Part shown: positions 26,534 through 36,923 of the stretch, one piece after another
Layout of the letters: the number at the start of each line of letters is the position of its first letter
How positions within the stretch are numbered: position 1 is the stretch's first letter
Assembly: GCF_002736205.1 (NCBI RefSeq)
Contig: NZ_CP024091.1
Location: 3,717,555 to 3,781,554 of the forward strand
Length of the DNA: 64,000 nt
Reading direction: 5' to 3'
Source: Pedobacter ginsengisoli
Lineage (GTDB): Bacteria; Bacteroidota; Bacteroidia; Sphingobacteriales; Sphingobacteriaceae
Made by a program: the position numbers and the translations under genes
The notes under the pieces: generated by a model
Told to the model about the DNA's origin: nothing
Seen by the model: the letters and a program-made list of their open reading frames with translations, nothing else
The model's database searches: none

Positions 26534-27850
26534 ATGTCATCAGTAGAGACAACTTACGTTCCTTACAAAGTTAAGGACATTTCACTGGCAGAATGGGGCC
26601 GCAAAGAAATTGAACTGGCAGAAGCAGAAATGCCAGGTTTAATGTCATTACGCGAAGAATTTGGTCCTTCTCAACCATTAAAAGGCGCACGCATTGCAGG
26701 CTGCCTTCACATGACCATCCAAACTGCAGTTTTAATTGAAACATTAGTTGCATTAGGTGCTGAAGTTACCTGGTCATCTTGTAATATATTTTCAACTCAG
26801 GATCATGCTGCTGCTGCTATTGCTGCTGCTGGCATTCAGGTGTATGCCTGGAAAGGTTTAGACGAGGCTAGCTTTGACTGGTGCATCGAGCAAACTTTAC
26901 ATTTCGGTCCTGAGCGCCAACCACTAAATATGATCTTAGATGATGGTGGCGATTTAACCAATATGGTTTTCGATAAATTCCCTGAACTTATTGCTAACAT
27001 CAAAGGTTTATCTGAAGAAACTACTACCGGAGTTCACCGCTTATATGAGCGTATGAAAAACGGAACATTGCACTTACCTGCAATTAACGTAAACGATTCA
27101 GTTACCAAATCTAAATTTGATAACAAATATGGTTGTCGTGAATCATTAGTAGATGCGATCCGTCGTGCTACTGATATCATGTTAGCTGGTAAAGTAGCTG
27201 TTGTTGCTGGTTACGGTGATGTTGGTAAAGGTTCTGCTGAATCTTTAAGCTCGCAAGGTGTACGTGTAATCGTTTCTGAAATTGACCCGATCTGTGCTTT
27301 ACAAGCGGCAATGGAAGGTTATGAAGTTAAGAAATTCGCTACCGCTGTTAAAGAAGCTGATATTATTGTTACTACAACAGGTAACTGTGATATTGTTCGT
27401 GCTGAACATTTCAAAGTGATGAAAGACAAAGCTATCGTTTGTAACATTGGTCACTTCGACAATGAAATTGATGTTGCATGGTTAAACAAAAACTATGGCG
27501 ATACTAAAGTGGAGATCAAACCTCAGGTTGACAAATATACTATCGACGGAAAAGACATCATCCTATTGGCAGAAGGTCGTTTGGTAAACTTAGGCTGTGC
27601 AACTGGCCACCCAAGTTTTGTAATGTCTAATTCATTTACTAACCAGACTTTGGCTCAATTAGAATTGTGGACCAATACTGATCAGTATGAGAACAAAGTT
27701 TATGTGCTTCCTAAGCATTTAGATGAAAAAGTAGCTCGTTTACACCTGGCTAAAATTGGTGTTGAACTTGATGTTTTAGATGCTCATCAGGCAGAATATA
27801 TTGGTGTTCCGGTTGAAGGTCCATTTAAACCTGATACTTACAGATACTAA
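26534..27850 (+). CDS. ahcY: Adenosylhomocysteinase
   Basis: Hydrolyses S-adenosylhomocysteine to adenosine and homocysteine in the activated methyl cycle, with bound NAD. Typical segments: [33 protein letters not shown], the [14 protein letters not shown] active-site region (catalytic Lys), the NAD-binding [14 protein letters not shown], and the C-terminal [10 protein letters not shown] ending used in the tetramer. 438 residues is the normal length for the bacterial form. Codons are markedly more biased than in the neighbours (GGT, GCT, CGT rich), consistent with high expression. Monocistronic, with its own promoter and terminator. Confidence 0.98.
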   Translation: MSSVETTYVPYKVKDISLAEWGRKEIELAEAEMPGLMSLREEFGPSQPLKGARIAGCLHMTIQTAVLIETLVALGAEVTWSSCNIFSTQDHAAAAIAAAGIQVYAWKGLDEASFDWCIEQTLHFGPERQPLNMILDDGGDLTNMVFDKFPELIANIKGLSEETTTGVHRLYERMKNGTLHLPAINVNDSVTKSKFDNKYGCRESLVDAIRRATDIMLAGKVAVVAGYGDVGKGSAESLSSQGVRVIVSEIDPICALQAAMEGYEVKKFATAVKEADIIVTTTGNCDIVRAEHFKVMKDKAIVCNIGHFDNEIDVAWLNKNYGDTKVEIKPQVDKYTIDGKDIILLAEGRLVNLGCATGHPSFVMSNSFTNQTLAQLELWTNTDQYENKVYVLPKHLDEKVARLHLAKIGVELDVLDAHQAEYIGVPVEGPFKPDTYRY

Positions 27851-27860
27851 TCAACAGATT

Positions 27861-27909
27861 ATACAAAAAAGAGGGAAATCGCATAAGCAATTTCCCTCTT
27901 TTTTGTATG
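27861..27909. terminator. Bidirectional terminator after ahcY
   Basis: ATACAAAAAAGAGGGAAAT pairs with ATTTCCCTCTTTTTTGTAT around a 10-nt loop; long A and T runs flank it. It can end both ahcY and the convergent deacetylase gene. Confidence 0.88.
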
Positions 27910-27921
27910 CAGATACACGGA

Positions 27922-28896
27922 TTATTTCTGTTGAAACTCATCTTCAACACTTTCCCTTAAATCGTACATCATCCATTGCCTACCATTAATGTCTTGCTGC
28001 TTATTCTTAAGTAGCCTGATAAAATCCTGAACTCCTACCGGTTCGTTTCCATTTCCATGAATTAAAACTATGCTTCCGGCATTGGCTGGCTGACCTTTTG
28101 CAAGCCATGCATCACTGCCAACAGGAATAATTCCATAAGAAAGTACGCGCTGTACAACTTCAGTGTCTGACACAAGCCCCGGAAAACGAAAGAAAGCAGA
28201 TGGCAACAACCCATGCTGTAACATGGCCAATTCTGTTCCCAGTATTTCAAAATCCATATCTGTTCCAGGCTCCAGCAGGAAGTTAGTTTTAAGCGGCGCT
28301 TTCGAACTCACATGGTGATTATAGGAATGATTTATCCATGTAACCTCAATATCATTTGATTTCTCTAGCTCCTTAAGCCAATTTAGATCATTAGAATGTG
28401 TAAGCATCCATCGACCGGTAATTGAAATTGCGATCGGAACCGGTTTCTCCGTTTTCTGAAATTCTGAAATGAGTGAAGTAAAGATCATCCTATCCAAAGC
28501 TTTATGTGAAGGGCACAGATCAATTGTTAAGGTTATTCCCTTTTCCTTTTGAAAACCATGTATAATTCCTGCATCCTGTAAGTTCCCGGATAATTGCTTT
28601 GCAGAAGATATTGCCTGAGCATACGGGGTATTACTCAAATAGCTAAGTGCTTGCTCAAATCCCATTTCTTTAACAGTAAGCCTTGCTGCAGGAACTATTG
28701 ATGTTGTTAGTTCACGCGGGTTTACTGCTAAATATGAATTAGTACCCGAGGTTTTGAACTTTCGAAGTATCAGTAATTCTTTATTGTGGTACTTAGCAAT
28801 TGCGAAATATTTGTTATAACCCTCAATGTTAACCTGGGCTGAACAAGGAATAGCCAACACCATTAAGAGGCAAAAAAGTCTTACTACGTTTCGCAT
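27922..28896 (-). CDS. Polysaccharide deacetylase (NodB-like)
   Basis: 324 aa, signal peptide to ~20 (IPCSAQ). Carbohydrate-esterase-4-type fold: LTIDLCPSHKALD replaces the common TFDDGP motif 1, a known variant; WINHSYNHH supplies the HxxxxH metal site; FFRFPGLVSD is the arginine-containing motif 3; SIVLIHGNGN gives the late His motif. The catalytic aspartate is kept but the second Asp of DD is missing, so metal use may differ. The gene ends the leftward pair with the MscS channel, which stops 2 bp upstream. Confidence 0.8.
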   Translation of the reverse strand: MRNVVRLFCLLMVLAIPCSAQVNIEGYNKYFAIAKYHNKELLILRKFKTSGTNSYLAVNPRELTTSIVPAARLTVKEMGFEQALSYLSNTPYAQAISSAKQLSGNLQDAGIIHGFQKEKGITLTIDLCPSHKALDRMIFTSLISEFQKTEKPVPIAISITGRWMLTHSNDLNWLKELEKSNDIEVTWINHSYNHHVSSKAPLKTNFLLEPGTDMDFEILGTELAMLQHGLLPSAFFRFPGLVSDTEVVQRVLSYGIIPVGSDAWLAKGQPANAGSIVLIHGNGNEPVGVQDFIRLLKNKQQDINGRQWMMYDLRESVEDEFQQK

Positions 28897-28898
28897 AC

Positions 28899-30467
28899 CT
28901 AAGCTTTAGCCTGAACAGTACTTGCATTTCCATCTCTTATGGCCTGGTAATGAGGCGACATAATTTCAACTCCTGCCGCGTCAAATGCTTCATGGATATT
29001 CTTATGCAGTTCTGAATAGATTACAGCCATAATACGTGGGTCGCTTATATAAGCATTCAACTGATAAGACACGTACCAGTCATCGAGACTTGTTTGCAAT
29101 ACAAAAGGAGTTCTATCCTTAATAACACCTTCGGTTGCCAATGCGGAATTAATTAGCAGCTCATGAATTTTTGTCCATGGAATATCGTAACCCAGGGTAA
29201 GGGTACTATGAATAATCAGTCCTTCGTTAGCGGCCATGCTGCTATAATTAACCGTATTTCCGTTTAAAATAGCACTGTTAGGAATAGTAATAATCTCGTT
29301 TTTGATCGTTTTGACACGAGTAACCAATAATGATTTTTCCAGAACAGCCCCGGTTGTATCCCCAATTTTCACTACATCCCCTATCTTAAAAGGTCGCATG
29401 TACGTAATTACCATACCTGCCACACCATTACTAATTGCCGATGAAGACCCAAAAGAAATAAGAATCCCTAGGAATACAGACACTCCCTTAAAGATTGCCA
29501 GATCAGATCCAGGAATGTAAGGCCATATCATTACCAATGTAAAAGCATTCAGTAAAATCTTAACAATATTAAATGTAGGTTTTGCCCAATCCGGATAGAA
29601 ACCGTTAATTTTTAACCTTTCGTTTTCAATCTCATCGGCTAAAAATTTAATGGCCCTTTTTACGTAATGGAATACACCAACAATTACTGCAATAGTAATC
29701 AGGTTAGGGAAAAAGTCAATTAAAGCGCTAAATATGTTTTTTAATGGATTTAATACAAAACTAATTAGGCTATCGCTCCAGGATTTTGTCCATGGGAAGA
29801 GCCTGAAGATTACCGGAAGCGTAAGGTAAACCAGTAAAAGGATTACAAAGATTTTAATCAGGTTCAGGAATTTACTGATTAATGTAAGCTCCCTTTTTCT
29901 GTCGATCAGTTCATAATCCTTAATCTTAATATGCCCAATTCTTTTATGCAATTTGAAACTGAGCCAACTGTTAAATTTATTAGAGTACTTATTGAAAAAA
30001 TATATACATACACCCAATACAAGAATAATTAGCAGTCCCAACCCAGCCCGCTTTAAAAGCTCTGATAAATTGGTTTCCTTTCTGTAACTGTTAATGTTAT
30101 TTATAATGATTTCCTGATAAGCTTTAGCCATAACTTCGCGACTCATATTCACGGAATCAGCATCGGCTTTTGACAAGCTTAATAAAATATCACCTTTATA
30201 GGCAATAGCCACAAGAGTAGAATCATCAACCGTAACTAAAGAATCGGGCACGAAAAGAAGATCCTCAGATAAGGCTTCGACCTTGGTTGAGATTCTTTGC
30301 GCCCTTTCGGATGCAGACAATGAACCGAGTTTATTTTTTACATGAAAGAGTGTATCCGAATGTGCAATTACAGGGTAGCCTTTAAATGCAACAGTATCTT
30401 TCTGGGCATAAGCAATATGCTGAATAAAACACAACGCTATAAATGAGATCAACAGTTTTAATGACAT
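28899..30467 (-). CDS. MscS-family mechanosensitive ion channel with N-terminal extension
   Basis: 522 aa. Signal-like helix at the N-terminus (cleavage near QHIAYAQ), a ~110-residue periplasmic domain, then TM helices near ~142-160, ~198-220, ~235-270, ~295-315 and the pore helix ~325-350 ([23 protein letters not shown] segment, residues ~333-352). The beta domain ([19 protein letters not shown], then [15 protein letters not shown]) and a C-terminal alpha/beta cage follow. It releases solutes on osmotic downshock. Longer than E. coli MscS (286 aa) because of the extra N-terminal domain and helices. Confidence 0.9.
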   Translation of the reverse strand: MSLKLLISFIALCFIQHIAYAQKDTVAFKGYPVIAHSDTLFHVKNKLGSLSASERAQRISTKVEALSEDLLFVPDSLVTVDDSTLVAIAYKGDILLSLSKADADSVNMSREVMAKAYQEIIINNINSYRKETNLSELLKRAGLGLLIILVLGVCIYFFNKYSNKFNSWLSFKLHKRIGHIKIKDYELIDRKRELTLISKFLNLIKIFVILLLVYLTLPVIFRLFPWTKSWSDSLISFVLNPLKNIFSALIDFFPNLITIAVIVGVFHYVKRAIKFLADEIENERLKINGFYPDWAKPTFNIVKILLNAFTLVMIWPYIPGSDLAIFKGVSVFLGILISFGSSSAISNGVAGMVITYMRPFKIGDVVKIGDTTGAVLEKSLLVTRVKTIKNEIITIPNSAILNGNTVNYSSMAANEGLIIHSTLTLGYDIPWTKIHELLINSALATEGVIKDRTPFVLQTSLDDWYVSYQLNAYISDPRIMAVIYSELHKNIHEAFDAAGVEIMSPHYQAIRDGNASTVQAKA

Positions 30468-30542
30468 ATATCGAGTATTATAACTGATAGCAAAATACAG
30501 AAATTTTTTACCTTTACTTGCATATTTATATTTTGGGCTAAC

Positions 30543-31262
30543 ATGACAAAACTTTCAGTAAACATCAATAAAATAGCAACACTTCGTAATAGTCGTGGAG
30601 GAAACAATCCGGATCTTATTAAAGTAGCTTTGGATTGCGAACGCTTCGGATCGGAAGGGATTACAGTACATCCAAGACCTGATGAAAGACACATCAGATA
30701 TCAGGATGTTTTTGATTTGAAAGCAAGAATAGCTACAGAATTTAACATTGAGGGTAACTGCCGGGAACAAAAATTTGTTGATCTGGTTTTAGCTAACAAA
30801 CCTGCTCAGGTAACGTTGGTACCTGATGCCGAAGGTCAAATTACGTCTAACCATGGATGGGATACGATAAAACATAAGGATTACTTGAAAGAAATGGTTT
30901 CTATATTTAAATCGGCAGGAATCAGGGTATCAATTTTTGTTGATCCTGTGGTAGAAATGGTTGAGGCAGCGGCAGAAAGCGGAACTGACAGGATTGAACT
31001 TTACACTGAAGCTTATGCCCACAATTACTATGATAACCGGGAAAAGGCTATCCTGCCCTATATTGCAGCAGCACACAAGGCTCATGAGGTTGGGCTAGGC
31101 ATAAACGCTGGTCATGATTTAGATTTACATAACCTAAAATATTTTGCCGAAAGTATCCCCGGATTACTGGAAGTTAGTATTGGCCATGCACTAATAAGTG
31201 ATGCACTTTATTTAGGACTGGAAAACACCATTCAATTATACCTGAAGCAATTGAAACATTAA
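30543..31262 (+). CDS. pdxJ: Pyridoxine 5'-phosphate synthase
   Basis: Last step of de novo vitamin B6 synthesis: condenses deoxyxylulose 5-phosphate with 1-amino-acetone 3-phosphate to PNP in the cytosol. [35 protein letters not shown] and [18 protein letters not shown], then [15 protein letters not shown] and [13 protein letters not shown] are all family signatures. 239 residues is standard. Divergent from the MscS gene; a lipoprotein gene follows after 17 bp. Confidence 0.97.
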   Translation: MTKLSVNINKIATLRNSRGGNNPDLIKVALDCERFGSEGITVHPRPDERHIRYQDVFDLKARIATEFNIEGNCREQKFVDLVLANKPAQVTLVPDAEGQITSNHGWDTIKHKDYLKEMVSIFKSAGIRVSIFVDPVVEMVEAAAESGTDRIELYTEAYAHNYYDNREKAILPYIAAAHKAHEVGLGINAGHDLDLHNLKYFAESIPGLLEVSIGHALISDALYLGLENTIQLYLKQLKH

Positions 31263-31279
31263 CCTAAAATGCTCGCACT

Positions 31280-31849
31280 ATGAAAAATTTCAAATTATTA
31301 ACTATTGCTATTTCACTATTATTATTTATTTCATCGTGTAAAAGTGGTGGCAATTTAGATGAGGGTACTGCCGAAGATGTAATATCGGCGCATCTTAAAG
31401 CAAACCCTGAATATGAGAGCACTAAAATAAATATTGGAGAAATTAAATTCAGGAGCAAAAAGGACAAACTGGAGTTACAAAAATATAAGGCGCTTGAGGA
31501 AAAGGGACTTGTTGATATGGAGCTTCAAAATCAAAAAAAGAAATTCTTGTCTAAAGACAGCGTATATTTCTATTTAATTATCCTAACAGACAAAGCAAAG
31601 CCTTACATTCTTAAACATGATGCCCATAATGCAACTGTAAGGGCTATTAATTATGTGCTTGATGAGGAGAAGCCAATTACGCTTATAAAAGGCGACTCAA
31701 AAATAGCTCGGGTTACCGTTTCACTGAAGAAAGAACTGACTGATTTCTCGATATTTTTTAAAGACAAAAACGTTGGCAGCAACTTCATTACTAAAACTTA
31801 TAAGTTAAAGCTTAAGAAAGAAGTTGGCTGGATATTAGTTGGTGGTTAA
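31280..31849 (+). CDS. Lipoprotein of unknown function
   Basis: 189 aa. Lipobox ISSC, with Cys ~20. The mature part is lysine-rich, with predicted alpha/beta content (EDVISAHLKANPEYESTKI, VYFYLIILTDKAKPYILKH, YKLKLKKEVGWILVGG). No family recognised. It is 17 bp downstream of pdxJ and probably co-transcribed with it. The following gcvP gene has its own promoter overlapping the end of this gene's trailer. Confidence 0.7.
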   Translation: MKNFKLLTIAISLLLFISSCKSGGNLDEGTAEDVISAHLKANPEYESTKINIGEIKFRSKKDKLELQKYKALEEKGLVDMELQNQKKKFLSKDSVYFYLIILTDKAKPYILKHDAHNATVRAINYVLDEEKPITLIKGDSKIARVTVSLKKELTDFSIFFKDKNVGSNFITKTYKLKLKKEVGWILVGG

Positions 31850-31865
31850 AAGGCTATTTTTTTAT

Positions 31866-31873
31866 TACCTTTG
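31866..31873 (+). promoter_or_regulatory. gcvP promoter -7 box (TACCTTTG)
   Basis: TAnnTTTG match 25 bp before the ATG at 31898; a weak TTGG lies ~23 bp upstream. Its position rules out the in-frame TTG at 31871 as the gcvP start because that codon lies within the promoter. Confidence 0.55.
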
Positions 31874-31897
31874 CGCAACTTTTTATTCAAAGAATAC

Positions 31898-34774
31898 ATG
31901 AGCTTAAACATTCATTACCAAGAAGACTTTAAAGACCGCCACATTGCGCCTAATATTGATGACACAAACGCAATGCTAACCACGCTTGGCGTGGGCTCTA
32001 TTGACGAATTAATAGAACAAACTGTTCCGCAAAAAATCAGGTTAAAACAACCTTTAAATTTGCCAAAAGCAAAATCTGAAACAGATTACCTAAACAGCTT
32101 AAGACAAACGGCTTCTTTAAACAAAGTTTTTAAATCATATATCGGTCAGGGATATTATGACACCTTAACTCCTGGTGTAATTTTACGTAATGTAATGGAA
32201 AACCCGGGATGGTATACGCAATATACTCCTTATCAGGCTGAAATTGCTCAGGGCCGTTTACAGGCTTTGTTAAATTTCCAGACTATGGTTATTGACTTAA
32301 CTGGTATGGAAATAGCAAATGCATCGCTTCTTGATGAAGGTACTGCAGCTGCCGAAGCCATGTTTATGCAATATAGCCTTCGCAAAAATCAGCAGGCTAC
32401 CAAATTCTTTGTTTCTGCTTTATTGTTCCCTCAAACCATTGATATTTTAAAAACCCGTGCAAATCCTTTTGGAATTGAATTGGTGATTGGAGATCATGAA
32501 TCATTTGAATTAAATGAAGAGTTTTTTGGAGCAATTATTCAATATCCTGCAGGAAACGGAGAAGTATTTGATTACACCGGCTTTGCTCAAAAAGCACATG
32601 AAAAAAATGTAAAAGTTACAGTTGTTGCCGACTTGCTAAGTTTAACCCTGTTAACTCCTCCGGGAGAATGGGGTGCAGATGTTGTAGTTGGTACTACCCA
32701 GCGTTTCGGTATCCCAATGGGATTTGGTGGTCCACATGCTGCTTTCTTTGCAACTAAGGATGAGTACAAACGCTCAATTCCGGGACGTATTATTGGTGTA
32801 ACTATCGACAGCAATAACAACTATGCTTTGCGCATGGCTTTGCAAACAAGAGAACAGCATATCCGCAGAGATAAAGCTACTTCTAACATTTGTACTGCAC
32901 AGGCACTATTGGCTATTATGGCTGGGTTTTATGCTGTTTACCATGGCCCTAAAGGATTAAAACTTATTGCAGAGCGTACGCATGGATTAGCTATTACTTT
33001 AGCTAAATCATTAGAGAAAATAGGATACAAACAGTTAAATAAAGTTTATTTCGATACCATTCAGTTAGATCTTGGCGATTTAGTTGATTCTATTCACAGA
33101 GAATGCATCGACAATGAAATCAACCTTAACTATAATGGTAGTGTGGTTACCATAGCTCTGGATGAAACTACCTCAGTTGAAGATGTAAAGCTTTTAACTA
33201 AAATATTCTCGAAGGTAAAAGCAATTGCTGCTGATGCTGTTGAATTAGCTGATAAAAATATTGAGACTGTAATTCCTGCAAATTTACAACGTACATCTGC
33301 ATACTTAACTCATCCGGTATTTAATGCGCACCATTCTGAACATGAAATGTTGCGTTATATCAAATCATTAGAGACTAAAGATCTTTCTCTTTGTCATTCA
33401 ATGATTGCTTTAGGTTCATGTACAATGAAACTTAATGCAACAACCGAGATGATCCCGGTTACATGGCCTGAATTTGGTAAAGTGCATCCTTTTGCCCCTG
33501 CTGATCAGGTAGCTGGTTATTATACTGTATTTAATGAGCTTGACAGATGGTTGAGCGAAATTACCGGTTTTGCTGCCATGAGCTTACAACCAAATGCTGG
33601 TGCACAGGGTGAATATGCAGGCCTAATGGTAATCAGAGCCTATCACCAGGATCGTGGAGATGCTCATCGTAACATCGCTTTAATTCCTTCTTCAGCCCAT
33701 GGAACTAATCCAGCTTCTGCGGCAATGGCCGGAATGAAGATTGTGGTTGTAAAATCACTGGAAAACGGGAACATTGATGTTGAAGATTTAAAAGCTAAGG
33801 CTGTTGAGCATGCGGCAAATCTTTCATGCTTAATGGTTACCTATCCTTCTACACATGGCGTGTTTGAAGAGAGTATAGTAGACATTTGTAATGTTATCCA
33901 TGAAAATGGCGGACAGGTTTATATGGATGGAGCCAATATGAATGCTCAGGTTGGTTTAACCAGCCCTGCAAATATTGGCGCCGACGTTTGTCACCTTAAC
34001 CTGCACAAAACATTCTGTATTCCTCACGGTGGTGGTGGTCCTGGTATGGGTCCTATTGGTGTTGCAAAACATCTTGTTCCTTATTTACCCGGACATGCTG
34101 TGGTAGATATAAATAATGAAAAATCCATTCATGCAGTTTCTTCGGCACCATGGGGTTCAGCTTCAATTCTGATCATATCTCATGCTTATATTGCAATGAT
34201 GGGTGGTGAAGGATTAACCAACGCTACAAAATATGCAATACTAAATGCCAACTATATGAAAGGCCGTTTTGAGCAGCATTATCCTGTATTGTATTCGGGA
34301 GCTAATGGCCGTTGCGCACATGAAATGATCTTAGATTGCAGAGGATTTAAAAACTTCGGGATTGAGGTTGTTGACATTGCAAAACGTTTGATGGATTACG
34401 GATTTCATGCCCCTACTGTATCTTTCCCTGTTGCCGGAACACTAATGGTTGAGCCAACTGAAAGCGAACCTAAACATGAGTTAGATCGTTTCTGTGATGC
34501 TTTAATTGCCATCAGAAATGAAATCACTGCAGTTGAAACAGGTGAACTGGATAAAACTGATAACCCACTAAAAAATGCCCCGCATACTGCAGCTGTAGTT
34601 ACTGGAAATGAGTGGAACCATGGTTATAGCAGACAAACTGCCGCCTTCCCTTTACCTTATGTAGCTGCTTATAAATTCTGGCCATCGGTTGGAAGAGTAA
34701 ATGATTCATTTGGAGACAGATCATTAGTTTGTGCTTGTCCGCCAATTGAAAGCTATGCTGAAGATTTAGCCTAA
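31898..34774 (+). CDS. gcvP: Glycine dehydrogenase (decarboxylating), P-protein
   Basis: 958 aa PLP enzyme of the glycine cleavage system; single-chain form (N- and C-terminal halves fused), as in most Gram-negatives. [17 protein letters not shown] at the start and the PLP-lysine K704 in [20 protein letters not shown] are clear. The ATG at 31898 (MSLNIHYQ) is chosen over an in-frame TTG at 31871 because the promoter -7 box lies at 31866-31873. GcvT and GcvH are not in this window. A large hairpin follows. Confidence 0.97.
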   Translation: MSLNIHYQEDFKDRHIAPNIDDTNAMLTTLGVGSIDELIEQTVPQKIRLKQPLNLPKAKSETDYLNSLRQTASLNKVFKSYIGQGYYDTLTPGVILRNVMENPGWYTQYTPYQAEIAQGRLQALLNFQTMVIDLTGMEIANASLLDEGTAAAEAMFMQYSLRKNQQATKFFVSALLFPQTIDILKTRANPFGIELVIGDHESFELNEEFFGAIIQYPAGNGEVFDYTGFAQKAHEKNVKVTVVADLLSLTLLTPPGEWGADVVVGTTQRFGIPMGFGGPHAAFFATKDEYKRSIPGRIIGVTIDSNNNYALRMALQTREQHIRRDKATSNICTAQALLAIMAGFYAVYHGPKGLKLIAERTHGLAITLAKSLEKIGYKQLNKVYFDTIQLDLGDLVDSIHRECIDNEINLNYNGSVVTIALDETTSVEDVKLLTKIFSKVKAIAADAVELADKNIETVIPANLQRTSAYLTHPVFNAHHSEHEMLRYIKSLETKDLSLCHSMIALGSCTMKLNATTEMIPVTWPEFGKVHPFAPADQVAGYYTVFNELDRWLSEITGFAAMSLQPNAGAQGEYAGLMVIRAYHQDRGDAHRNIALIPSSAHGTNPASAAMAGMKIVVVKSLENGNIDVEDLKAKAVEHAANLSCLMVTYPSTHGVFEESIVDICNVIHENGGQVYMDGANMNAQVGLTSPANIGADVCHLNLHKTFCIPHGGGGPGMGPIGVAKHLVPYLPGHAVVDINNEKSIHAVSSAPWGSASILIISHAYIAMMGGEGLTNATKYAILNANYMKGRFEQHYPVLYSGANGRCAHEMILDCRGFKNFGIEVVDIAKRLMDYGFHAPTVSFPVAGTLMVEPTESEPKHELDRFCDALIAIRNEITAVETGELDKTDNPLKNAPHTAAVVTGNEWNHGYSRQTAAFPLPYVAAYKFWPSVGRVNDSFGDRSLVCACPPIESYAEDLA

Positions 34775-34806
34775 AAACTTATCATAAGTCAATTTAGGTC
34801 TTTAAA

Positions 34807-34844
34807 CCTTTTGATACATTTGTCTTCTAAAATGTATCAAAAGG
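34807..34844. repeat. Perfect 15-bp inverted repeat between gcvP and yceI
   Basis: CCTTTTGATACATTT (34807-34821) and its exact complement (34830-34844) flank an 8-bp loop. There is no T-run after it, so it is either a terminator-like end of gcvP or a control site. A TACATTTG promoter-like box (34815-34822) lies inside the left arm. Confidence 0.7.
34815..34822 (+). promoter_or_regulatory. Possible yceI promoter -7 box (TACATTTG)
   Basis: TAnnTTTG match 64 bp before the yceI ATG at 34886, lying within the left arm of the 15-bp inverted repeat. No clear -33 box. Confidence 0.4.
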
Positions 34845-34885
34845 CTAAAAAAAGCTTTAGTATTAAAAACTCAAATTATAGTACA

Positions 34886-35479
34886 ATGAAATTAAAAATC
34901 ACTTCGCTGGCATTACTACTAATCGTATTTTTCTCATCAGCATTTATTGCTCCTGTATTTAAGCCAACTACCTATAAAGTGGATGTTGAGAAATCATCAT
35001 TAACCTGGGTTGGTAAAAAACTCACTGGTAGCCACAATGGAACTATAGACCTTCAGTCAGGAAGTTTAATTTTCAATGATAAAAAACTTTCAGGTGGTAA
35101 TTTCACAATTAATATGGCAACTATTAAAGATGCTGATAAAAGTGAAAAACTGGAAGGTCACTTAAAAGCTGATGACTTTTTTGGAGTTGACAAATTTGCG
35201 ACTTCTGCTTTTGTTATTAAAAAAATTGCAAATACAGGTGCCAATACTGCCAATGTAACTGGTAATCTTACCATTAAAGGCATTACAAATTCTATCACTT
35301 TCCCTGCAACTATTACCTGGAATGCTGATGGATCAGTAACTGCAACTGCTGAAAAAGTTGTTGTTGACAGGACTAAGTTTGGAATCAAATTTAGATCAAA
35401 AGGTATATTTCCTGATGTTGGTGACAAAATGATTTATGACGATTTTGAGCTTGCTATTAAGCTTGTAGCCAAAAAATAA
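34886..35479 (+). CDS. YceI-family periplasmic lipid-binding protein
   Basis: 197 aa from ATG 34886 (MKLKITSLALLLIVFFSSAF), where the signal peptide begins; the upstream 25 codons in frame lie on the hairpin leader. YceI domain: YKVDVEKSSLTWVGKKLTG, GSLIFNDKKLSGGNFTINM, the KADDFFGVDKFATSAFVI segment, and the late DRTKFGIKFRSKG. YceI proteins form a lipocalin-like barrel binding isoprenoid or quinone-like molecules. A strong terminator follows 12 bp after the stop. Confidence 0.9.
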   Translation: MKLKITSLALLLIVFFSSAFIAPVFKPTTYKVDVEKSSLTWVGKKLTGSHNGTIDLQSGSLIFNDKKLSGGNFTINMATIKDADKSEKLEGHLKADDFFGVDKFATSAFVIKKIANTGANTANVTGNLTIKGITNSITFPATITWNADGSVTATAEKVVVDRTKFGIKFRSKGIFPDVGDKMIYDDFELAIKLVAKK

Positions 35480-35490
35480 AAAAACACAAA

Positions 35491-35528
35491 AAAAAGAGCC
35501 ATTATATAAATAATGGCTCTTTTTTTTT
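35491..35528 (+). terminator. Rho-independent terminator after yceI
   Basis: AAAAAGAGCCATTAT pairs with ATAATGGCTCTTTTT around a short loop, with T9 at the end. Confidence 0.9.
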
Positions 35529-35607
35529 GCTTTTATTTACACCCCTATTAAAAGAGTTAAATATATTATAATTTTGTACTTAACTTTTCTGCGCTTTACA
35601 AAACTTT

Positions 35608-36012
35608 ATGACCAACTCTAGAATCAATATGCTTGTTATTGATGATGATGACATCAATATTTTTATCATAAAAAAAGTGATAGAAAAAACTGGTTATGAG
35701 GTAGATATGACTTCAAAAAGCAATGGCCAGCTAGCTATAGATTACCTGACAAGCATCACCAGTAATGTAGAAATATTCCCGCACATTATCCTGGTAGACA
35801 TTAATATGCCAATTCTTAACGGCTGGGAATTTCTGGAGGCCTACGAAAAACTGAATATAGTACGCCCAAAAGTTTACCTGTATATGCTCTCTTCTTCTGT
35901 TTATGAGTATGACATTGAGAAAGCCAAGGGTTTTAAATCCGTAAACGGATTCATTTCTAAACCCTTAACCATCGAAAGACTCAAAGAACTTTTACAGTTA
36001 GTTGTTCTTTAG
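35608..36012 (+). CDS. Single-domain response regulator (CheY-like receiver)
   Basis: 134 aa receiver domain with no output domain. Acidic pocket in LVIDDDDINIF, phospho-acceptor Asp in IILVDINMPILNGW, Ser/Thr switch in YMLSSSV, and the conserved Lys in GFISKPLTIERLK. Such proteins pass phosphate to or from a hybrid kinase elsewhere. The stop overlaps the stop of the convergent MBL gene by 4 bp (36009-36012). Confidence 0.92.
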   Translation: MTNSRINMLVIDDDDINIFIIKKVIEKTGYEVDMTSKSNGQLAIDYLTSITSNVEIFPHIILVDINMPILNGWEFLEAYEKLNIVRPKVYLYMLSSSVYEYDIEKAKGFKSVNGFISKPLTIERLKELLQLVVL

Positions 36013-36776
36013 CTTATTCTAAATTGCCCATCTGTATAGGTAACATATCCAGTAGCCTTACTTTTTGCATGATAAAAAAGGCAATTCCAATTCTCCTCAG
36101 CAGCCTTCTTTCCAAATTCTTCTCTAAGCTCCATAGCCTTCCTACCATCAAAATCATACTTCGCAATAAACTTTCTTAGTAGTTCTTCCGGTTCCGGCAA
36201 AACATCGCCTCCAAAAAACACTTTATCTACACCATCATCTAGTAAAAACACCTGATGAAACGGACAATGTGCTCCGGTAAGCTCATAACTGATTTCATCG
36301 GTTAGTTGCCCGGAGTTTTCAATAAATTTTAGCTGCGCATTGCGTTGCAAAAATTCAAATATTTCAGTTTTGTAAGACGAAGAAGGGTTTGTAAAAGCAG
36401 TCTCCCACTCTCCTGTTTGAATTACATATGTTGCGTGCGGAAAGCTTAACTCTACACTGCCATCAATTTTGTTATGGATCATGCCACCTGAATGGTCAAA
36501 ATGAAGATGAGACATCAAAACCATATCTACATCTTCAGGATCAAAACCAGCCTTTCTAATGTTATTATGCAAAATCAACTGTCCTTTTTCATCACTGTAG
36601 CCCAAACCTGTATCAAATAAAACCAGGCTATTTTTTAGCTTAATTAAAAAAGGCTGTACATGGATAAAAAGAGAAGCCGGACGATCCTTGGGGTTATCCT
36701 TTTCGGCATTAAATGGTATAAATTTTTTAGTTGCGTCTACAGAATATGATCCTTCGTATAAAGTGAAAACTTGCAA
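36009..36776 (-). CDS. MBL-fold metallo-hydrolase
   Basis: 255 aa. The metal motif H90-L-H92-F-D94-H95 (MSHLHFDHSGG) and the later Asp (VFFGGDVLPEP) and His (LFYHAKS) identify a binuclear metallo-beta-lactamase fold. Overall layout resembles the AttM/lactonase-like branch, but no substrate can be assigned. Its minus-strand -7 box TATCTTTG lies at 36830-36837, about 50 bp before the ATG. Confidence 0.85.
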   Translation of the reverse strand: MQVFTLYEGSYSVDATKKFIPFNAEKDNPKDRPASLFIHVQPFLIKLKNSLVLFDTGLGYSDEKGQLILHNNIRKAGFDPEDVDMVLMSHLHFDHSGGMIHNKIDGSVELSFPHATYVIQTGEWETAFTNPSSSYKTEIFEFLQRNAQLKFIENSGQLTDEISYELTGAHCPFHQVFLLDDGVDKVFFGGDVLPEPEELLRKFIAKYDFDGRKAMELREEFGKKAAEENWNCLFYHAKSKATGYVTYTDGQFRIS

Positions 36777-36829
36777 TGGCGTAGTTATTAGTAAGAAAAT
36801 TAAATGATATATTTACAACAATATCATTG

Positions 36830-36837
36830 CAAAGATA
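36830..36837 (-). promoter_or_regulatory. Probable -7 box (TATCTTTG) of the MBL gene
   Basis: A TAnnTTTG match reading leftward, 53 bp before the ATG at 36776; only weak -33 candidates are visible. Confidence 0.45.
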
Positions 36838-36923
36838 GGGAACCTCTATGAAGTTAACACGCTGGCAATAAAATAATCAGAAGTTTATGCAAGCTTCGCA
36901 GGGAAAAAGAAGACAGATATTAG

